Source of the DNA: Pyxidicoccus caerfyrddinensis | Lineage (GTDB): Bacteria; Myxococcota; Myxococcia; Myxococcales; Myxococcaceae | Length of the DNA: 64,000 bases | Assembly: GCF_010894405.1 (NCBI RefSeq) | Contig: NZ_JAAIYA010000022.1 | Span: 62,001 to 126,000 of the forward strand | Direction of reading: 5' to 3' | Shown here: piece after piece, positions 33,891 to 44,760 of the stretch | How positions within the stretch are numbered: position 1 is the first letter of the stretch | Layout: every line of letters starts with the position of its first letter | Translations under genes and position numbers: made by a program | The notes under the pieces: model-generated | What the model was told of the DNA's origin: nothing | Database searches by the model: none | What the model saw: only the letters and a program-made list of their open reading frames with translations

Positions 33891-36428
33891 TTGTCCGTGC
33901 TCCCTCAACCGCCACCGTACCTCCAGGCCGCCCGGGCCTTCCGTCACTTCTTCGGCGAGCTCCGGGACTCCTACCTGGAGCGAGAGACGCTCTTCACGCA
34001 AATCGAGCTGGCGCTCCTGGGGCGGGAGCACGTGCTGGTGGTGGGGCCTCCGGGCACGGCCAAGAGCGCCATCGCCAGCGCGGTGCTGGGGCGCATCATC
34101 GACGAGCGCACGGGCCAGCCGTCGCTGTTCTCCAAGCAGCTCGCCGAGTCCACCGTGCAGACGGACCTCATCGGCCCGGTGGACTTCAAGGTGCTCACGG
34201 AGACGGGGCGCACGGAGTACCTCACGGACGAGGGCATGCTGGGCTCGGAGCACGCCTTCCTGGACGAGGTCTTCGACGGCCGCGACATGCTGCTGCGCTC
34301 CATCCTCAACGTGCTGTACGAGCGCGAGCTGAAGCACGGGCGGCGGGTGACGGCGGGGCGCACCGAGTGCGTCATCATGACGAGTAACCGGTACCTTTCC
34401 GAGGTGCTGGCGCGCTCGCCGGAGCTGCTGCTGGCCTTCGCGGACCGGCTGAGCTTCATCTGCTTCGTGCCCAAGTCCTTCGCCCGGCGGGAGAGCCGGG
34501 CGGCCATGCTCCAGCGCTTCTCGTCCGGCGCGCGGCCCGACCTGCGCGCCCAGCTCACGCTGCAGCAGCTGGATCTGCTCCAGGATGCGGTGACGAAGGT
34601 GAAGGTCCCCAGCCACGTGCTGGAGGGCGTGGAGCTGTTGGCGGACGCGCTGGAGCGCGCGCTGGCGGCGCAGGTGTCCAAGCTGCCCGACTACGTGCCC
34701 ACGAAGTACTTCTCCCAGCGCTCGGCGGTGAAGGCGCTGTGGGCACTGAAGGCGGCGGTGGTGAGGGACCAGCTCTACCGGCGTCCGGACCGGCCGCTGG
34801 AGGCGACGGTGGAGGACCTGGACTCGCTGCGCTGGTTCTTCCTGCTGGGCGGCCCGCCCGCGGCGGAGACGGAGGCGCTGCTCAAGGCGGTGGTGGACCC
34901 CCGGGAGCGGGCGCAGCTCGAAATCGTCCGGCTGGAGCAGCGGGCCTTCGACGAGTCCCTGGCCAAGGTGCGGCAGGAGCTGGGCGGCGGCGTGGAGCGC
35001 GAGGCCCAGGCACTGGGGGCGCAGGACGAGGTGACGGCGGCCGAGGCGCTGGGGCGCAACTGGCAGCCGGGTCTGGTCTCCAACACCGCGAAGGCGCTCC
35101 TGGCCAAGCTGGTACCCGGGCCGCGCCATGCGCAGAACCGGGCGCCACTGCTGGTGGCCGCCCGGGCGCTGGTGGCGGCGCTCGAGCAACGGCTGGCACG
35201 CGGCATGTCGGGGCAGGGCGAGGGCCGGGGTGGGCTGGCGCTCTTGTCCTCCTTCCGGGATGCGTTGGAGCTGTGCCGCACCATTCCCGAGCTGCGCGCC
35301 AACTTCGCGCCCCTCTGCGAGGCCACCGCCCGCTTCCTGGGGGGCGCGCTGGAGATGATTGCCCTCTCCGCGGAGAGCGTGGACTTCGAGGACGGGCTGA
35401 AGCTCGAAGGGCTCGTGGGGCTGGCGGACAACCTGGAGGAGGAGCTGTCCCAGACGACCGAGCTTGCGGGACAGCTGGCGGAAGGGGCACCGGCCGCGCT
35501 GGAGCGCCTGCGCGTGGCGGAAGTCGCCGTGCGGCGGCGCGTGGTGTCCGCCCTGCGTCGGCGCGCGGCCCTGGCCTTCCAGGGCTCCACGGGGCGCTCC
35601 CGGAAGGAGCCGCTGGAGGCGCTCTCCGCCGACTCGCGGCGCCTCACGCAGCTGGAGCATTCCCTGGCCGCGCTGGACCCGTCCCAGGCGGGCCTCAAGC
35701 AGGAGCTGTTGCTGCCCCTGGGGCTGGCCTACGCGCGCGACGTGCTCGGCACCACGCCCTTCGAGCGAATCGAACAGTACGGCCGCGCGGTGCAGTCCGT
35801 GGCGGAGAACCTGCGGCGCGAGGGCCTGTCCGCGGAGCTCGTGATGGCCGAGTGCCGCGACCTCATCGAGACCCGGCTCCGCGAGCACGCCAGGCTGCTC
35901 ACGCGCGAGGTGGCCAGCCCTCCGCCCCAGGCCACCGCGGTCCTCAATGGCGACGCCTACGTCTTCTACCGGGGCGAGTTCTCCGCCCGGGCGCCGGACG
36001 GGGAGCTGGCGGCGCTGCTCGGACTCGACGGGCAGCTCACCGTCACCCGTAGTGGCGCCGCGCCGGGCTTCCTGTCGGAGAACGTGCGGGCGGCCGTGGC
36101 GCAGGCGGAGCTGTCCTTCGTCCACTCGCGCGTGAAGTACCTGCGCAGCTGGCTGACGCAGCTCCTCACGTCGCTGCCCGCGCCGGACACCCTCTCTGAG
36201 AAGGCCGAGGCGGAGCGCACGGTGGACCGGCTGGTGCGCAGCCGCTTCCCCATGCTCGCGCTGAAGGAGGGCGAGCTGGTGCGGCTGCGCGGGGTGCTGT
36301 CGCTCCTGGGCTCCATGCCCGGCGACCTGGGCGAGAGCGCGCGCCGGCTGGAAGGGCAGCTGCGGGGCATCGACGAGGACTTCGGGCGCTTCAGCCGGCA
36401 GGTGCTGGAGCGGCGGTCCGCGTCATGA
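33891..36428 (+). CDS. MoxR/RavA-type AAA+ ATPase
   Basis: This 845-residue protein has an N-terminal MoxR-family AAA+ domain (about 15-310): Walker A VVGPPGTAKSAIAS, Walker B EHAFLDEVFDG and sensor 1 VIMTSNRYLSEVL. The long C-terminal part is Ala/Glu/Leu-rich and likely coiled-coil. MoxR ATPases remodel or activate partner proteins carrying VWA domains, and the VWA gene follows 67 bp downstream. The start is TTG 33891; GTG 33897 is an alternative, and neither has a strong ribosome site. The protein is about twice the usual MoxR length because of the C-terminal extension. Confidence 0.9.
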   Translation: MSVLPQPPPYLQAARAFRHFFGELRDSYLERETLFTQIELALLGREHVLVVGPPGTAKSAIASAVLGRIIDERTGQPSLFSKQLAESTVQTDLIGPVDFKVLTETGRTEYLTDEGMLGSEHAFLDEVFDGRDMLLRSILNVLYERELKHGRRVTAGRTECVIMTSNRYLSEVLARSPELLLAFADRLSFICFVPKSFARRESRAAMLQRFSSGARPDLRAQLTLQQLDLLQDAVTKVKVPSHVLEGVELLADALERALAAQVSKLPDYVPTKYFSQRSAVKALWALKAAVVRDQLYRRPDRPLEATVEDLDSLRWFFLLGGPPAAETEALLKAVVDPRERAQLEIVRLEQRAFDESLAKVRQELGGGVEREAQALGAQDEVTAAEALGRNWQPGLVSNTAKALLAKLVPGPRHAQNRAPLLVAARALVAALEQRLARGMSGQGEGRGGLALLSSFRDALELCRTIPELRANFAPLCEATARFLGGALEMIALSAESVDFEDGLKLEGLVGLADNLEEELSQTTELAGQLAEGAPAALERLRVAEVAVRRRVVSALRRRAALAFQGSTGRSRKEPLEALSADSRRLTQLEHSLAALDPSQAGLKQELLLPLGLAYARDVLGTTPFERIEQYGRAVQSVAENLRREGLSAELVMAECRDLIETRLREHARLLTREVASPPPQATAVLNGDAYVFYRGEFSARAPDGELAALLGLDGQLTVTRSGAAPGFLSENVRAAVAQAELSFVHSRVKYLRSWLTQLLTSLPAPDTLSEKAEAERTVDRLVRSRFPMLALKEGELVRLRGVLSLLGSMPGDLGESARRLEGQLRGIDEDFGRFSRQVLERRSAS

Positions 36429-36495
36429 AGCGGCGTCTTCCGGGCCCGGGGTGGGCGCCATACCTTCGGGCAGGGACTGAAAGGGGGCGCTGAGC

Positions 36496-38766
36496 GTGCT
36501 GTCCCGGCGGCTCACGGACCTGCGACGGCGCCTGGACGCCCTGCACCAGCCGGCACCGCCCGCCGGTGGCTGGCGCGGGTGGACGTTCGGCCGCCGCGCG
36601 CGCGGGCCGGAGGACCTGGCCCTGCCGGTGCTCACGGCGTTGGACCGCGAGCTGGACCGGGTGGGCGTCCACACCGCGGCGGACGCGCAGCTCCTCCGCG
36701 AGCTGGGCGTGCGCAAGGGGCGGGCGGGGACGCTGGCCCAGGGCCTCCAGACGCGGGCCCAGCAGGCGCTCGAGGAGGTGGAGGAGTGCGTGCTGCGCGT
36801 GGAGCGCGCGTGGCGCGCGGGCGAGCCTCCGCCGGGCGCGCTCACCGTGCTGGAGCGGGCCTTCGTACAGCTCGCGCGGGCGGTGAAGGTGGCGGACCTG
36901 TTCTCCCGGCCTCCCGCCGAGGGCACGGACGCGGACTTCGAAATCTACGTGCGCCAGGAGACGACGCGGAGGGACCGCCCGCCCACCAGCGCCCGCATGG
37001 CGGCGGCCGAGTTCTTCGCCAGCCGCGCGCGGGAGAACGTGGCGGACGTGGTGCAGAAGCGCAGGGATCTGGACCTCGCGCACGAGCTGCTGCTGCGCCT
37101 GGGCGCGGACCATGACCGGGAGCGCGGACTGACGCTCCGTCGCCAGGTGGTGGAGGCCCGGGAGCGCGTCCGCGCGGTGCCGGCGGTGCGCTCGCTGGAG
37201 GAGTTGCTGCGGCACGTGCGGCACGCGGCCCGGCGCGAGCCGCAGGTGGCGTACCGCTCGCTACGCGGGCTGTACGAGCGGGCGCTGGAGGCGGGCGACA
37301 CGCAGCTGGCGGACGCCGCGCGCACGGCCCTGAATCCCCTGCTGCCCTCGCGGCCGAGTCTGTCGTCCCTGGTGGAGACGGCGGAGCGGGACTCGCTGGC
37401 GCACTGGTTCGGCGAGGAGCCGGAAGAAGGGAAACCGGAGGCCGCGGCCCCGCGCTCGGACGAGCTGCTCGCGGACCTGGCCTTCTCGCTCAAGCCCGAG
37501 CAGCTCTCCACCTTCGAGCTGGCGGCCGGGTGTGCCCGCTACTTCGACGTGGAGGATGCGCTCTCCGAGGAAATCGTCCTGGCGGATGCCCAGACGCAGC
37601 GGCCCGTGCCCCGGCGCGTGCCGTACCCCACCCAGACGATGACGTACGAGACGACGGGCAGCCTGCACGAGGTGCACAACTTCGTGCTGAGCGACCCGCG
37701 CATGCTGCTGCGAGACCTGGCCGCCAACCGCCAGCTCGTGCGCGCGTACCTGGAGGAAGAGCCGCCGCCGCGCCCCAAGAAGGTGAAGCGCACCGCGGTG
37801 CGCGTCTACGTGTGTGATGCCTCCGGCTCCATGCACGGCGGGCGCGCGCGCTTCCGCGATGCGCTCGTCATCGCCGAGCTGAACAACCTGCGCGTCAAGG
37901 CGCGCCGGGGCGAGCCGTTCGACCCGCTCTACTTCAGCTTCTTCAACGACGTGCCCACCGAGCTGGCCCGCGTGGACACCGCCGTGGAGGCCACGCGTCA
38001 AATCGAGAAGCTGTTCCGCGAGTCGCCCGCCGAGGGACAGACGGACATCACGCTCGCGCTGATGTCCGCCTTCGACTCCATCCGCGCCGCGCAGGGGAGG
38101 GACCCGTACCTCGCCCGCGCCACCGTGGTGCTCATCACCGACGGCGAGGACCGCGTGGACCTGGATCTCATCCGCCGCACCCGTGCGCCCATGGGCGCGC
38201 TGGACATCGCCCTGAGCTTCATCTCGCTCGGCGAGGAGAACCCAGACTTGCGCCTGCTGGTGAAGGAGCAGCGCGCCGCGGGAGGCCGCGCCTTCTACCA
38301 CCACCTCTCCGACGAGGAGATTCTGTGGGCGCGCACCGAGTTCGACACCCCCTGGCGCACGCTGCTGCCGCGCGACGTGCCCGCCACCGCGGATGCGCTG
38401 GAGCAGCTTGCGCCCCACCTGGACGCGCTGGAGGCGGTGGCGGCCGGGCGCGGCTCGACCGCGCAGGTGGCGGTGGATGCGTCCTTCGACGCGCTCTTCC
38501 CGGAGGCGTCTTCCACGCCCGCCGCCCGCGAGGTGCCGGGCCCGGACGTGGTGAACCGCGTGGTGGACATCCTCGCCGCGCTGGTGGAGGCGGCGTCGCT
38601 GGCCCCGGCGGAGCGGCGGGCCTCGGAGAGCGTGGTGCTCCTGCAGCACCTGCTGTCGGTGTATGGACTCACGCCGGCGCGCTACCTGTCCGCGCTGTCC
38701 GCCGGTGGGCTCCCGGTGCGCGAGGCGCTGGAACGGGTGCGGTTGTTGTGCCGGCCCTTCGGGTAG
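36496..38766 (+). CDS. VWA-domain protein, MoxR partner
   Basis: This 756-residue protein is mostly helical in its first 430 residues. The von Willebrand factor A domain (about 430-630) begins AVRVYVCDASGSMHGGRARF with an intact MIDAS DASGS motif, continues GQTDITLALMSAFDSI (third MIDAS Thr/Asp region) and ends VVLITDGEDRVDLDLI. In MoxR-VWA pairs the ATPase loads or inserts metal-dependent VWA partners. The start is GTG 36496 with GGGGG upstream. It ends 16 bp before the coiled-coil gene, so the three are probably one operon. No signal peptide is seen. Confidence 0.9.
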   Translation: MLSRRLTDLRRRLDALHQPAPPAGGWRGWTFGRRARGPEDLALPVLTALDRELDRVGVHTAADAQLLRELGVRKGRAGTLAQGLQTRAQQALEEVEECVLRVERAWRAGEPPPGALTVLERAFVQLARAVKVADLFSRPPAEGTDADFEIYVRQETTRRDRPPTSARMAAAEFFASRARENVADVVQKRRDLDLAHELLLRLGADHDRERGLTLRRQVVEARERVRAVPAVRSLEELLRHVRHAARREPQVAYRSLRGLYERALEAGDTQLADAARTALNPLLPSRPSLSSLVETAERDSLAHWFGEEPEEGKPEAAAPRSDELLADLAFSLKPEQLSTFELAAGCARYFDVEDALSEEIVLADAQTQRPVPRRVPYPTQTMTYETTGSLHEVHNFVLSDPRMLLRDLAANRQLVRAYLEEEPPPRPKKVKRTAVRVYVCDASGSMHGGRARFRDALVIAELNNLRVKARRGEPFDPLYFSFFNDVPTELARVDTAVEATRQIEKLFRESPAEGQTDITLALMSAFDSIRAAQGRDPYLARATVVLITDGEDRVDLDLIRRTRAPMGALDIALSFISLGEENPDLRLLVKEQRAAGGRAFYHHLSDEEILWARTEFDTPWRTLLPRDVPATADALEQLAPHLDALEAVAAGRGSTAQVAVDASFDALFPEASSTPAAREVPGPDVVNRVVDILAALVEAASLAPAERRASESVVLLQHLLSVYGLTPARYLSALSAGGLPVREALERVRLLCRPFG

Positions 38767-38781
38767 GCTGCCCTCCACGCC

Positions 38782-39342
38782 ATGTTCTTCGGCCTGCTGC
38801 GGAAACGGAAGAAGGAGCCCACCCGGCCGGCGGACCCGCTCGCCGCGCTGGACCAGCTCATCGAGAACCTGGAGCGCCAGGCGGCCGAGGTTCGCAAGTC
38901 CGCGGCCACGCTGCTGGCCCTCAAGGGAGACCTCACGCGCGCGGTGGAGCGCTACACGCGCCGGCTGGAGGACATCGGCTCGCGCCGCACCACCGCCGAG
39001 TCACGCGGGGACGGCCGGGCCGTGGCCGTGCTGGCGAAGGACCGGGAGCAGGCGGAGGCGTTGCGGGCCTCCACGCGGGATGCGCTGGAGCGCGCGGACA
39101 CGGACGGGAAGCTCCTGCTGGAGGCCGCGGGCGAGCTGGGAGACCGGGTGGCGGAGCTGCGCCGCGAGCGGGAGAGCGCCTCCGCGCGCCTCACCGTGGG
39201 CGGCATCGTCACCGAGGCCATGCGCGAGCGCGTGGCCCGCTTCGAGCAGGCCCTGGTGGTGGACGCGGCCCGCGACGAGGTGGAGCGCGCGCACGCCCTG
39301 GCCGACATCTACCGCGAGGAGCTGCGCGAGCAGGAGCGCTGA
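38782..39342 (+). CDS. PspA/IM30-like coiled-coil protein
   Basis: This 186-residue protein has a basic N-terminus (MFFGLLRKRKKEPTRPAD) and then almost continuous helix and coiled coil: LIENLERQAAEVRKSAATLL, RAVERYTRRLEDIG and LRRERESASARLTVGGIVTE. It resembles PspA/Vipp1-type ESCRT-III-like proteins, which bind stressed membranes, but is shorter than typical PspA (about 220) and the match is by pattern only. It is 16 bp after the VWA gene, in a MoxR-VWA-PspA-like order. The downstream gene is convergent. Confidence 0.65.
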   Translation: MFFGLLRKRKKEPTRPADPLAALDQLIENLERQAAEVRKSAATLLALKGDLTRAVERYTRRLEDIGSRRTTAESRGDGRAVAVLAKDREQAEALRASTRDALERADTDGKLLLEAAGELGDRVAELRRERESASARLTVGGIVTEAMRERVARFEQALVVDAARDEVERAHALADIYREELREQER

Positions 39343-39355
39343 GCCCCCGCGCGCC

Positions 39356-40237
39356 TCAGGTGCGGCGCGCCGTCTGGTGCAGCTCCAGGACGATGTTGCC
39401 GCCCTTGAAGAGCCGCACCGCGCCGGACGTCTGGCTCACCACCAGCGCGATGCAGTGCGTGGTGGAGGTGATTCCCGCGGCGGCCGCGTGCCGGGCGCCC
39501 AGGCCGAGCGGAATCTTCACCATGTCGTCCGTCGCGGACAGGTAGCGGCCCGCGGCCAGCACCACGCCGTCCTCGCGGATGATGAAGGCGCCGTCCAGCA
39601 CGGAGAAGTTCTTGATGGCCTCGCGAATCTTCGGGTCCAACACGTTCCGCTCGGCCTCGGACAGGCCCTGGAACGGGTTGATGGTCATCTGCCGGCTCTT
39701 CTCCAGCACCGTCGTGTGGTCGCCGATGGTGATGATGGTGCCGATGGGATGGCCCTCGAAGCCCTCCTGGCCAATCTGCAGCGCCAGCTGGATGAGCGCG
39801 TCCACCACCTGCGAGTTGAACTCCTCGCCCAGCTTCACGCCCTCAATCGCCAGTCGGTCGTCCAGCGAGCCACCGATGCGCATCTGCATCAGCGTGTCCG
39901 GTGCGCGTCCCACCTTGCCCGTCATGCACAGCACCAGGTCCCCTTCCTTGAACGCTCCCTGGGACAGCGCGGACACGAGCGCCACCTTCACGCGCTCGGT
40001 GCGAGAGTAGTCGTAGGCGGGGATGACCAGGGCGCGTACCTTCTTCGCCAGGTGCTCTTGCGCCAGCTTCTCCATCGTCACCGCGTACACGAGCTTCTTG
40101 CGAGCAGGCCGGCCCCGAAACTCGTCGGGAGGAATGGGCGTGTCACAGATGTAGAGGAAGTGATCCACTTCGCTCTTGCCCGCCAGCGAGAGGGCCGAGC
40201 GAAGGAACTCCCGATCGAACTTCGTGTTCTCGGTCAA
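39356..40237 (-). CDS. Diadenylate cyclase (DisA_N/DAC) domain protein
   Basis: This 293-residue protein carries a C-terminal DAC domain (about 165-290): LDGAFIIREDGVVLAAGRYL with the DGA motif, and GLGARHAAAAGITSTTHCIA where family members usually have RHR. The DAC domain condenses two ATP to cyclic di-AMP. The N-terminal 150 residues (for example LYICDTPIPPDEFRGRPARK) do not match CdaA membrane segments or the DisA DNA-binding part and look soluble. The altered motif could weaken activity, or this could be a variant branch. It is convergent with the PspA-like gene and divergent from a DksA-type gene. Confidence 0.85.
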   Translation of the reverse strand: MTENTKFDREFLRSALSLAGKSEVDHFLYICDTPIPPDEFRGRPARKKLVYAVTMEKLAQEHLAKKVRALVIPAYDYSRTERVKVALVSALSQGAFKEGDLVLCMTGKVGRAPDTLMQMRIGGSLDDRLAIEGVKLGEEFNSQVVDALIQLALQIGQEGFEGHPIGTIITIGDHTTVLEKSRQMTINPFQGLSEAERNVLDPKIREAIKNFSVLDGAFIIREDGVVLAAGRYLSATDDMVKIPLGLGARHAAAAGITSTTHCIALVVSQTSGAVRLFKGGNIVLELHQTARRT

Positions 40238-40276
40238 AAGCCCCTCCCTTCACCCACAGTGTGCACCCAGGTCAGC

Positions 40277-40305
40277 TTGACACTGAAGGTTACATGAATA
40301 AAGCT
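40277..40305 (+). promoter_or_regulatory. Candidate promoter of the DksA-type gene
   Basis: TTGACA at 40277-40282 is followed by an AT-rich stretch (GAATAAAG, about 40297-40304) where a -10 would lie. A T7 run flanked by two GGGCCC sequences (40309-40333) follows and could form an attenuator-like hairpin before the start at 40362. Confidence 0.4.
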
Positions 40306-40361
40306 TTCGGGCCCTTTTTTTGGGGCAGGGCCCAAACCCTCGCTGGACTGGAGCGAAGTCT

Positions 40362-40724
40362 GTGAACCAGAAAGATCTCAAGCGTTACAAGAAGATGCTC
40401 GAGGACAGCAAGACGAGCCTGCTCGAGAGCGCCAAGAAAACCCTGGTGGAGGAGTCCAACTTCGACACGGACGACCTCCCGGACGAGATCGACCTGGCCT
40501 CTTCCGAGTATGCGCAATCCATGGTGTTCCGCCTGCGCGACCGGGAAAAGTTCCTCTTGCAGAAGATCGAAAAGGCGCTGGCCCGCATCGAGGACGGCAC
40601 CTTCGGCATCTGCGAGCGTTGCGAGGAGGACATCTCCCCGAAGCGGCTGGAGGCCCGTCCGGTGACGACGCTCTGCATCCGCTGCAAGGAGGAGCAGGAG
40701 AAGAAGGAGAAGTCCTACGGCTGA
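40362..40724 (+). CDS. TraR/DksA family zinc-finger transcription regulator
   Basis: This 120-residue protein has a coiled-coil N-terminal half (NQKDLKRYKKMLEDSKTSLL, then DEIDLASSEYAQSMVFRLRD) and a C-terminal four-Cys zinc finger, ICERCEEDISPKRLEA then TLCIRCKEE. DksA-type proteins bind the RNA polymerase secondary channel and adjust initiation together with ppGpp. relA/spoT lies about 4 kb downstream. The start is GTG 40362 with GGAG 8 bases upstream. The length is typical of short DksA homologues. A GC hairpin follows the stop. Confidence 0.93.
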   Translation: MNQKDLKRYKKMLEDSKTSLLESAKKTLVEESNFDTDDLPDEIDLASSEYAQSMVFRLRDREKFLLQKIEKALARIEDGTFGICERCEEDISPKRLEARPVTTLCIRCKEEQEKKEKSYG

Positions 40725-40737
40725 GCGCCGGGAGACA

Positions 40738-40767
40738 GGGCCGCGCGAGGAAGCCCTCGTGCGGCCC
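40738..40767. terminator. Hairpin between DksA-type and FHA genes
   Basis: A 13-bp stem (40738-40750 with 40755-40767), with one G-T pair and loop AAGC, lies between convergent genes and may terminate both. Confidence 0.65.
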
Positions 40768-40797
40768 GCCCTGGAGTCATGACCGGACCGGGCGCCC

Positions 40798-41565
40798 TCA
40801 GGCCGCGGGCGCCTGGATTTCGACGCGAAGCAGCTGACGGCCGATGAGGAAGTGGTCCCCGTTGTCCACGAAGGTGGGGCCCGCCAGGCGGATGAAGGTG
40901 CCGTTGGACGAGCCCACGTCACGGACCTGGAGCCGGTCCTGCCGCACCTGCAGCACCGCGTGACGCCCGGACACGAAGCCGTCCGTGGGGAAGGTGAGGT
41001 CGCCCTGCTCGCGGCCCAGCAGGTTGTCGCCCTCGCGCAGCGGGAAGGCCGCGCCCCTCAAGCCCCCCTCCAGCAGCTGCACCAGCCGCAGGCGGTAGCC
41101 GGGATCCGGTGAGCCCCACACCTGGGTGCCGCCCGGGCCGTTGGCCGCGGCGGGGATGGGCTCCAGCACCAGTCGCTGCCGTCCCAGTCGCAGCTCGCCG
41201 CCGGGGGACAGCTCCCGCTCCTGGCGCAGGCGGACGAAGACGCCGTTGGCGCCGCCCACGTCCTCCACCGCCAGCCGGGCGCCGGAGAAGAAGAAGCGCA
41301 GCTGGACGGGCATGATGAACGGGTCGTCCGGGAGCTGAATCTCGCCCTGCTGGCCGCAGGTGAGGGTGTCGCGCTGCATGCGGACGACGGACTCGGGGCC
41401 GCCGTCGGCGCGCACCACGCGGATGGAGACCTGCGGGCGCGTGGCCAGGCTGGCCACGGCCATCACCATCGTCCCGGAGCGGATGGGCGAGCCACACGCC
41501 CGGCAGACGGCGGCGTCCCGGGCATTCTCGGCGTCACAGCGGGGGCAGTATTCCACGGCGTCCAT
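40798..41565 (-). CDS. Zinc-ribbon protein with two FHA domains
   Basis: This 255-residue protein starts with a zinc ribbon, EYCPRCDAENARDAAVCRAC. A degenerate FHA domain follows (about 50-135, with EDVGGANGVFVRL). A canonical C-terminal FHA domain (about 165-250) has LLGREQGDLTFPTDGFVSGR followed by H, and DVGSSNGTFIRL. FHA domains bind phosphothreonine, so the protein is likely a reader of kinase signals. The kinase gene beginning at 41681 diverges from it and shares the zinc-ribbon start, so they are probable partners. No membrane segment is seen. Confidence 0.9.
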   Translation of the reverse strand: MDAVEYCPRCDAENARDAAVCRACGSPIRSGTMVMAVASLATRPQVSIRVVRADGGPESVVRMQRDTLTCGQQGEIQLPDDPFIMPVQLRFFFSGARLAVEDVGGANGVFVRLRQERELSPGGELRLGRQRLVLEPIPAAANGPGGTQVWGSPDPGYRLRLVQLLEGGLRGAAFPLREGDNLLGREQGDLTFPTDGFVSGRHAVLQVRQDRLQVRDVGSSNGTFIRLAGPTFVDNGDHFLIGRQLLRVEIQAPAA

Positions 41566-41680
41566 GGCGATCTCCGGGTTCTACCAGGGGTCGAGCCTGG
41601 TTGCTCGCCTTGTGCATGGCTTGCCCGTCACCCGAGCGACGTGGTGAAGTCCGGACCCCACCCCACTGGGGAACGTTGCC

Positions 41681-43384
<1,704 letters not shown>

Positions 43385-43417
43385 CGGCAGGCGCGGCGGC
43401 AACCCCCGAAGCGAGAC

Positions 43418-44602
43418 TCAGCCCAGGTTCTCCACCTGGAGCACGTGCTGGCCCAGGCGGACGCGGTCTCCCGGACGCAGCGGGCGCTCCACGCCCGAGG
43501 CGAGTCGCACAAACGTGCCCAGTCCGCCCGACAAGTCGCGCAGCAGGGCGCCCGTGGGGGTGGGGGAGAGTTCGCAGTGGCGGCCGGCCAGGCCCTCGTC
43601 CCCCGGGAAGCTCAGGTCGCAGTTCGCCTGTCCGATGGTGAGCAGCGGCGCCGCCGTCACCACCGCGCGGCCCGCGCGCCCGCCCACCAGGACTTCCTCC
43701 ACCCCGTACACCGCCTGCCCCAGCGGCACCGGTGCGCCGTAGACGTGGGGGCGGCCCGCCACGGGCGCCACCGGCTCCAGCCGGCCCGTGTAGCGGAACA
43801 GCCGCTGGCCCGCGCTGAAGAGGGTGCGCGGGGCGAGGGCCTCGGTGCCGGCGACGGCGACGAAGACGCCCGAGGCGCTCGACTCGTCCCGGACGAAGAG
43901 GGCGCCGTCCTTCACCAGGAAGGTGGCGTGCAGGGGCGACACGTAGGCGTCATCCGAGAACAGGATGGCGCCGCGCTGCCGGCCCACGACGCAGCCGGTG
44001 ACGGGCAGCTTGTAGCGCTGGCCCCGCGTGGAGCCGGCGATGACGGCCAGACCGAAGCGGGACGCCGCCGGAGGAGCCGGACGCGGGGCCCCGGGAGCCG
44101 CCGCGGCGGGAGCCCCGGGCCGGGAGGGCATCGCGCTGTCCGGAACCGGAGGGGGAGGCCGGGTGACGGCGGGGCCCGGAGGCACCGACGCGGGCCCCCC
44201 GGCGCCCGCCCGCGGGGTGGCGACGGGCGGCACCGAGGCGGCGCCACCCGCCGGAGCCGTCACGCGGGCCCCGGGGCGCTCCACGGGGAGCCCGGCGGCG
44301 GCGGTGGGCGGAGGCGTCCTCGCCGAGGGGCGCAGCCCGGGAGGGATGGCGCTCGGCGGAGGCGGCGTGGTGTTCGGGACGCCCGTTTCCCCCCTGGGAC
44401 CGGGGAAGGTGGACACGGCCACGGGACGGCCGGGGGGCGGCGCTACGGGACGGGGAGTCGCCCCGGCGGGCCGGGCGGCGGGCGGCCGGGCCGCTTCCTC
44501 CAGCGCCTGGCCGCACAGGACACAGGCGGCCGAGCGAGGGGGGTTGTACCCGTCACAGTTCGGGCAGACCACGGCGAGAGCGGACAGCAGGAGCTGTGAC
44601 AT
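43418..44602 (-). CDS. Zinc-ribbon protein with two FHA domains and Pro/Ala-rich linker
   Basis: This 394-residue protein has an N-terminal zinc ribbon (VVCPNCDGYNPPRSAACVLCG), about 150 residues of Pro/Ala/Gly-rich linker, then two FHA-like domains. The first (about 190-275) has VVGRQRGAILFSDDAYVSPL followed by H, and DESSASGVFVAV. The second (about 310-390) has LTIGQANCDLSFPGDEGLAG followed by RH, and LRDLSGGLGTFVRL. The SSNG-type loop is altered in both (SASG, GGLG), so binding may be weak. ATG 44602 is chosen because the zinc ribbon starts within 15 residues; no strong ribosome site is seen. It converges on the kinase gene. Confidence 0.85.
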   Translation of the reverse strand: MSQLLLSALAVVCPNCDGYNPPRSAACVLCGQALEEAARPPAARPAGATPRPVAPPPGRPVAVSTFPGPRGETGVPNTTPPPPSAIPPGLRPSARTPPPTAAAGLPVERPGARVTAPAGGAASVPPVATPRAGAGGPASVPPGPAVTRPPPPVPDSAMPSRPGAPAAAAPGAPRPAPPAASRFGLAVIAGSTRGQRYKLPVTGCVVGRQRGAILFSDDAYVSPLHATFLVKDGALFVRDESSASGVFVAVAGTEALAPRTLFSAGQRLFRYTGRLEPVAPVAGRPHVYGAPVPLGQAVYGVEEVLVGGRAGRAVVTAAPLLTIGQANCDLSFPGDEGLAGRHCELSPTPTGALLRDLSGGLGTFVRLASGVERPLRPGDRVRLGQHVLQVENLG

Positions 44603-44718
44603 GGGAGAGGGCGAATCTAGGGGCCCTGAAAACGTCGGGTCAACGAAAGCGAACGCGACAGGTGGGATAGTCCCCCCGGCCCCGTACGTGAACTGGAACA
44701 CCCAGGTGTGGGGCGACG

Positions 44719-44738
44719 TTGCCCCCCCAGGGGGGCAA
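44719..44738 (+). promoter_or_regulatory. Tight hairpin just upstream of relA/spoT start
   Basis: TTGCCCCCC and GGGGGGCAA form a 9-bp perfect stem with a 2-nt loop, ending 22 bp before the ATG at 44761. It may affect translation or transcription start. No ribosome site is visible near the ATG. Confidence 0.4.
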
Positions 44739-44760
44739 AGTTACGATTGCCCTTCACTCG

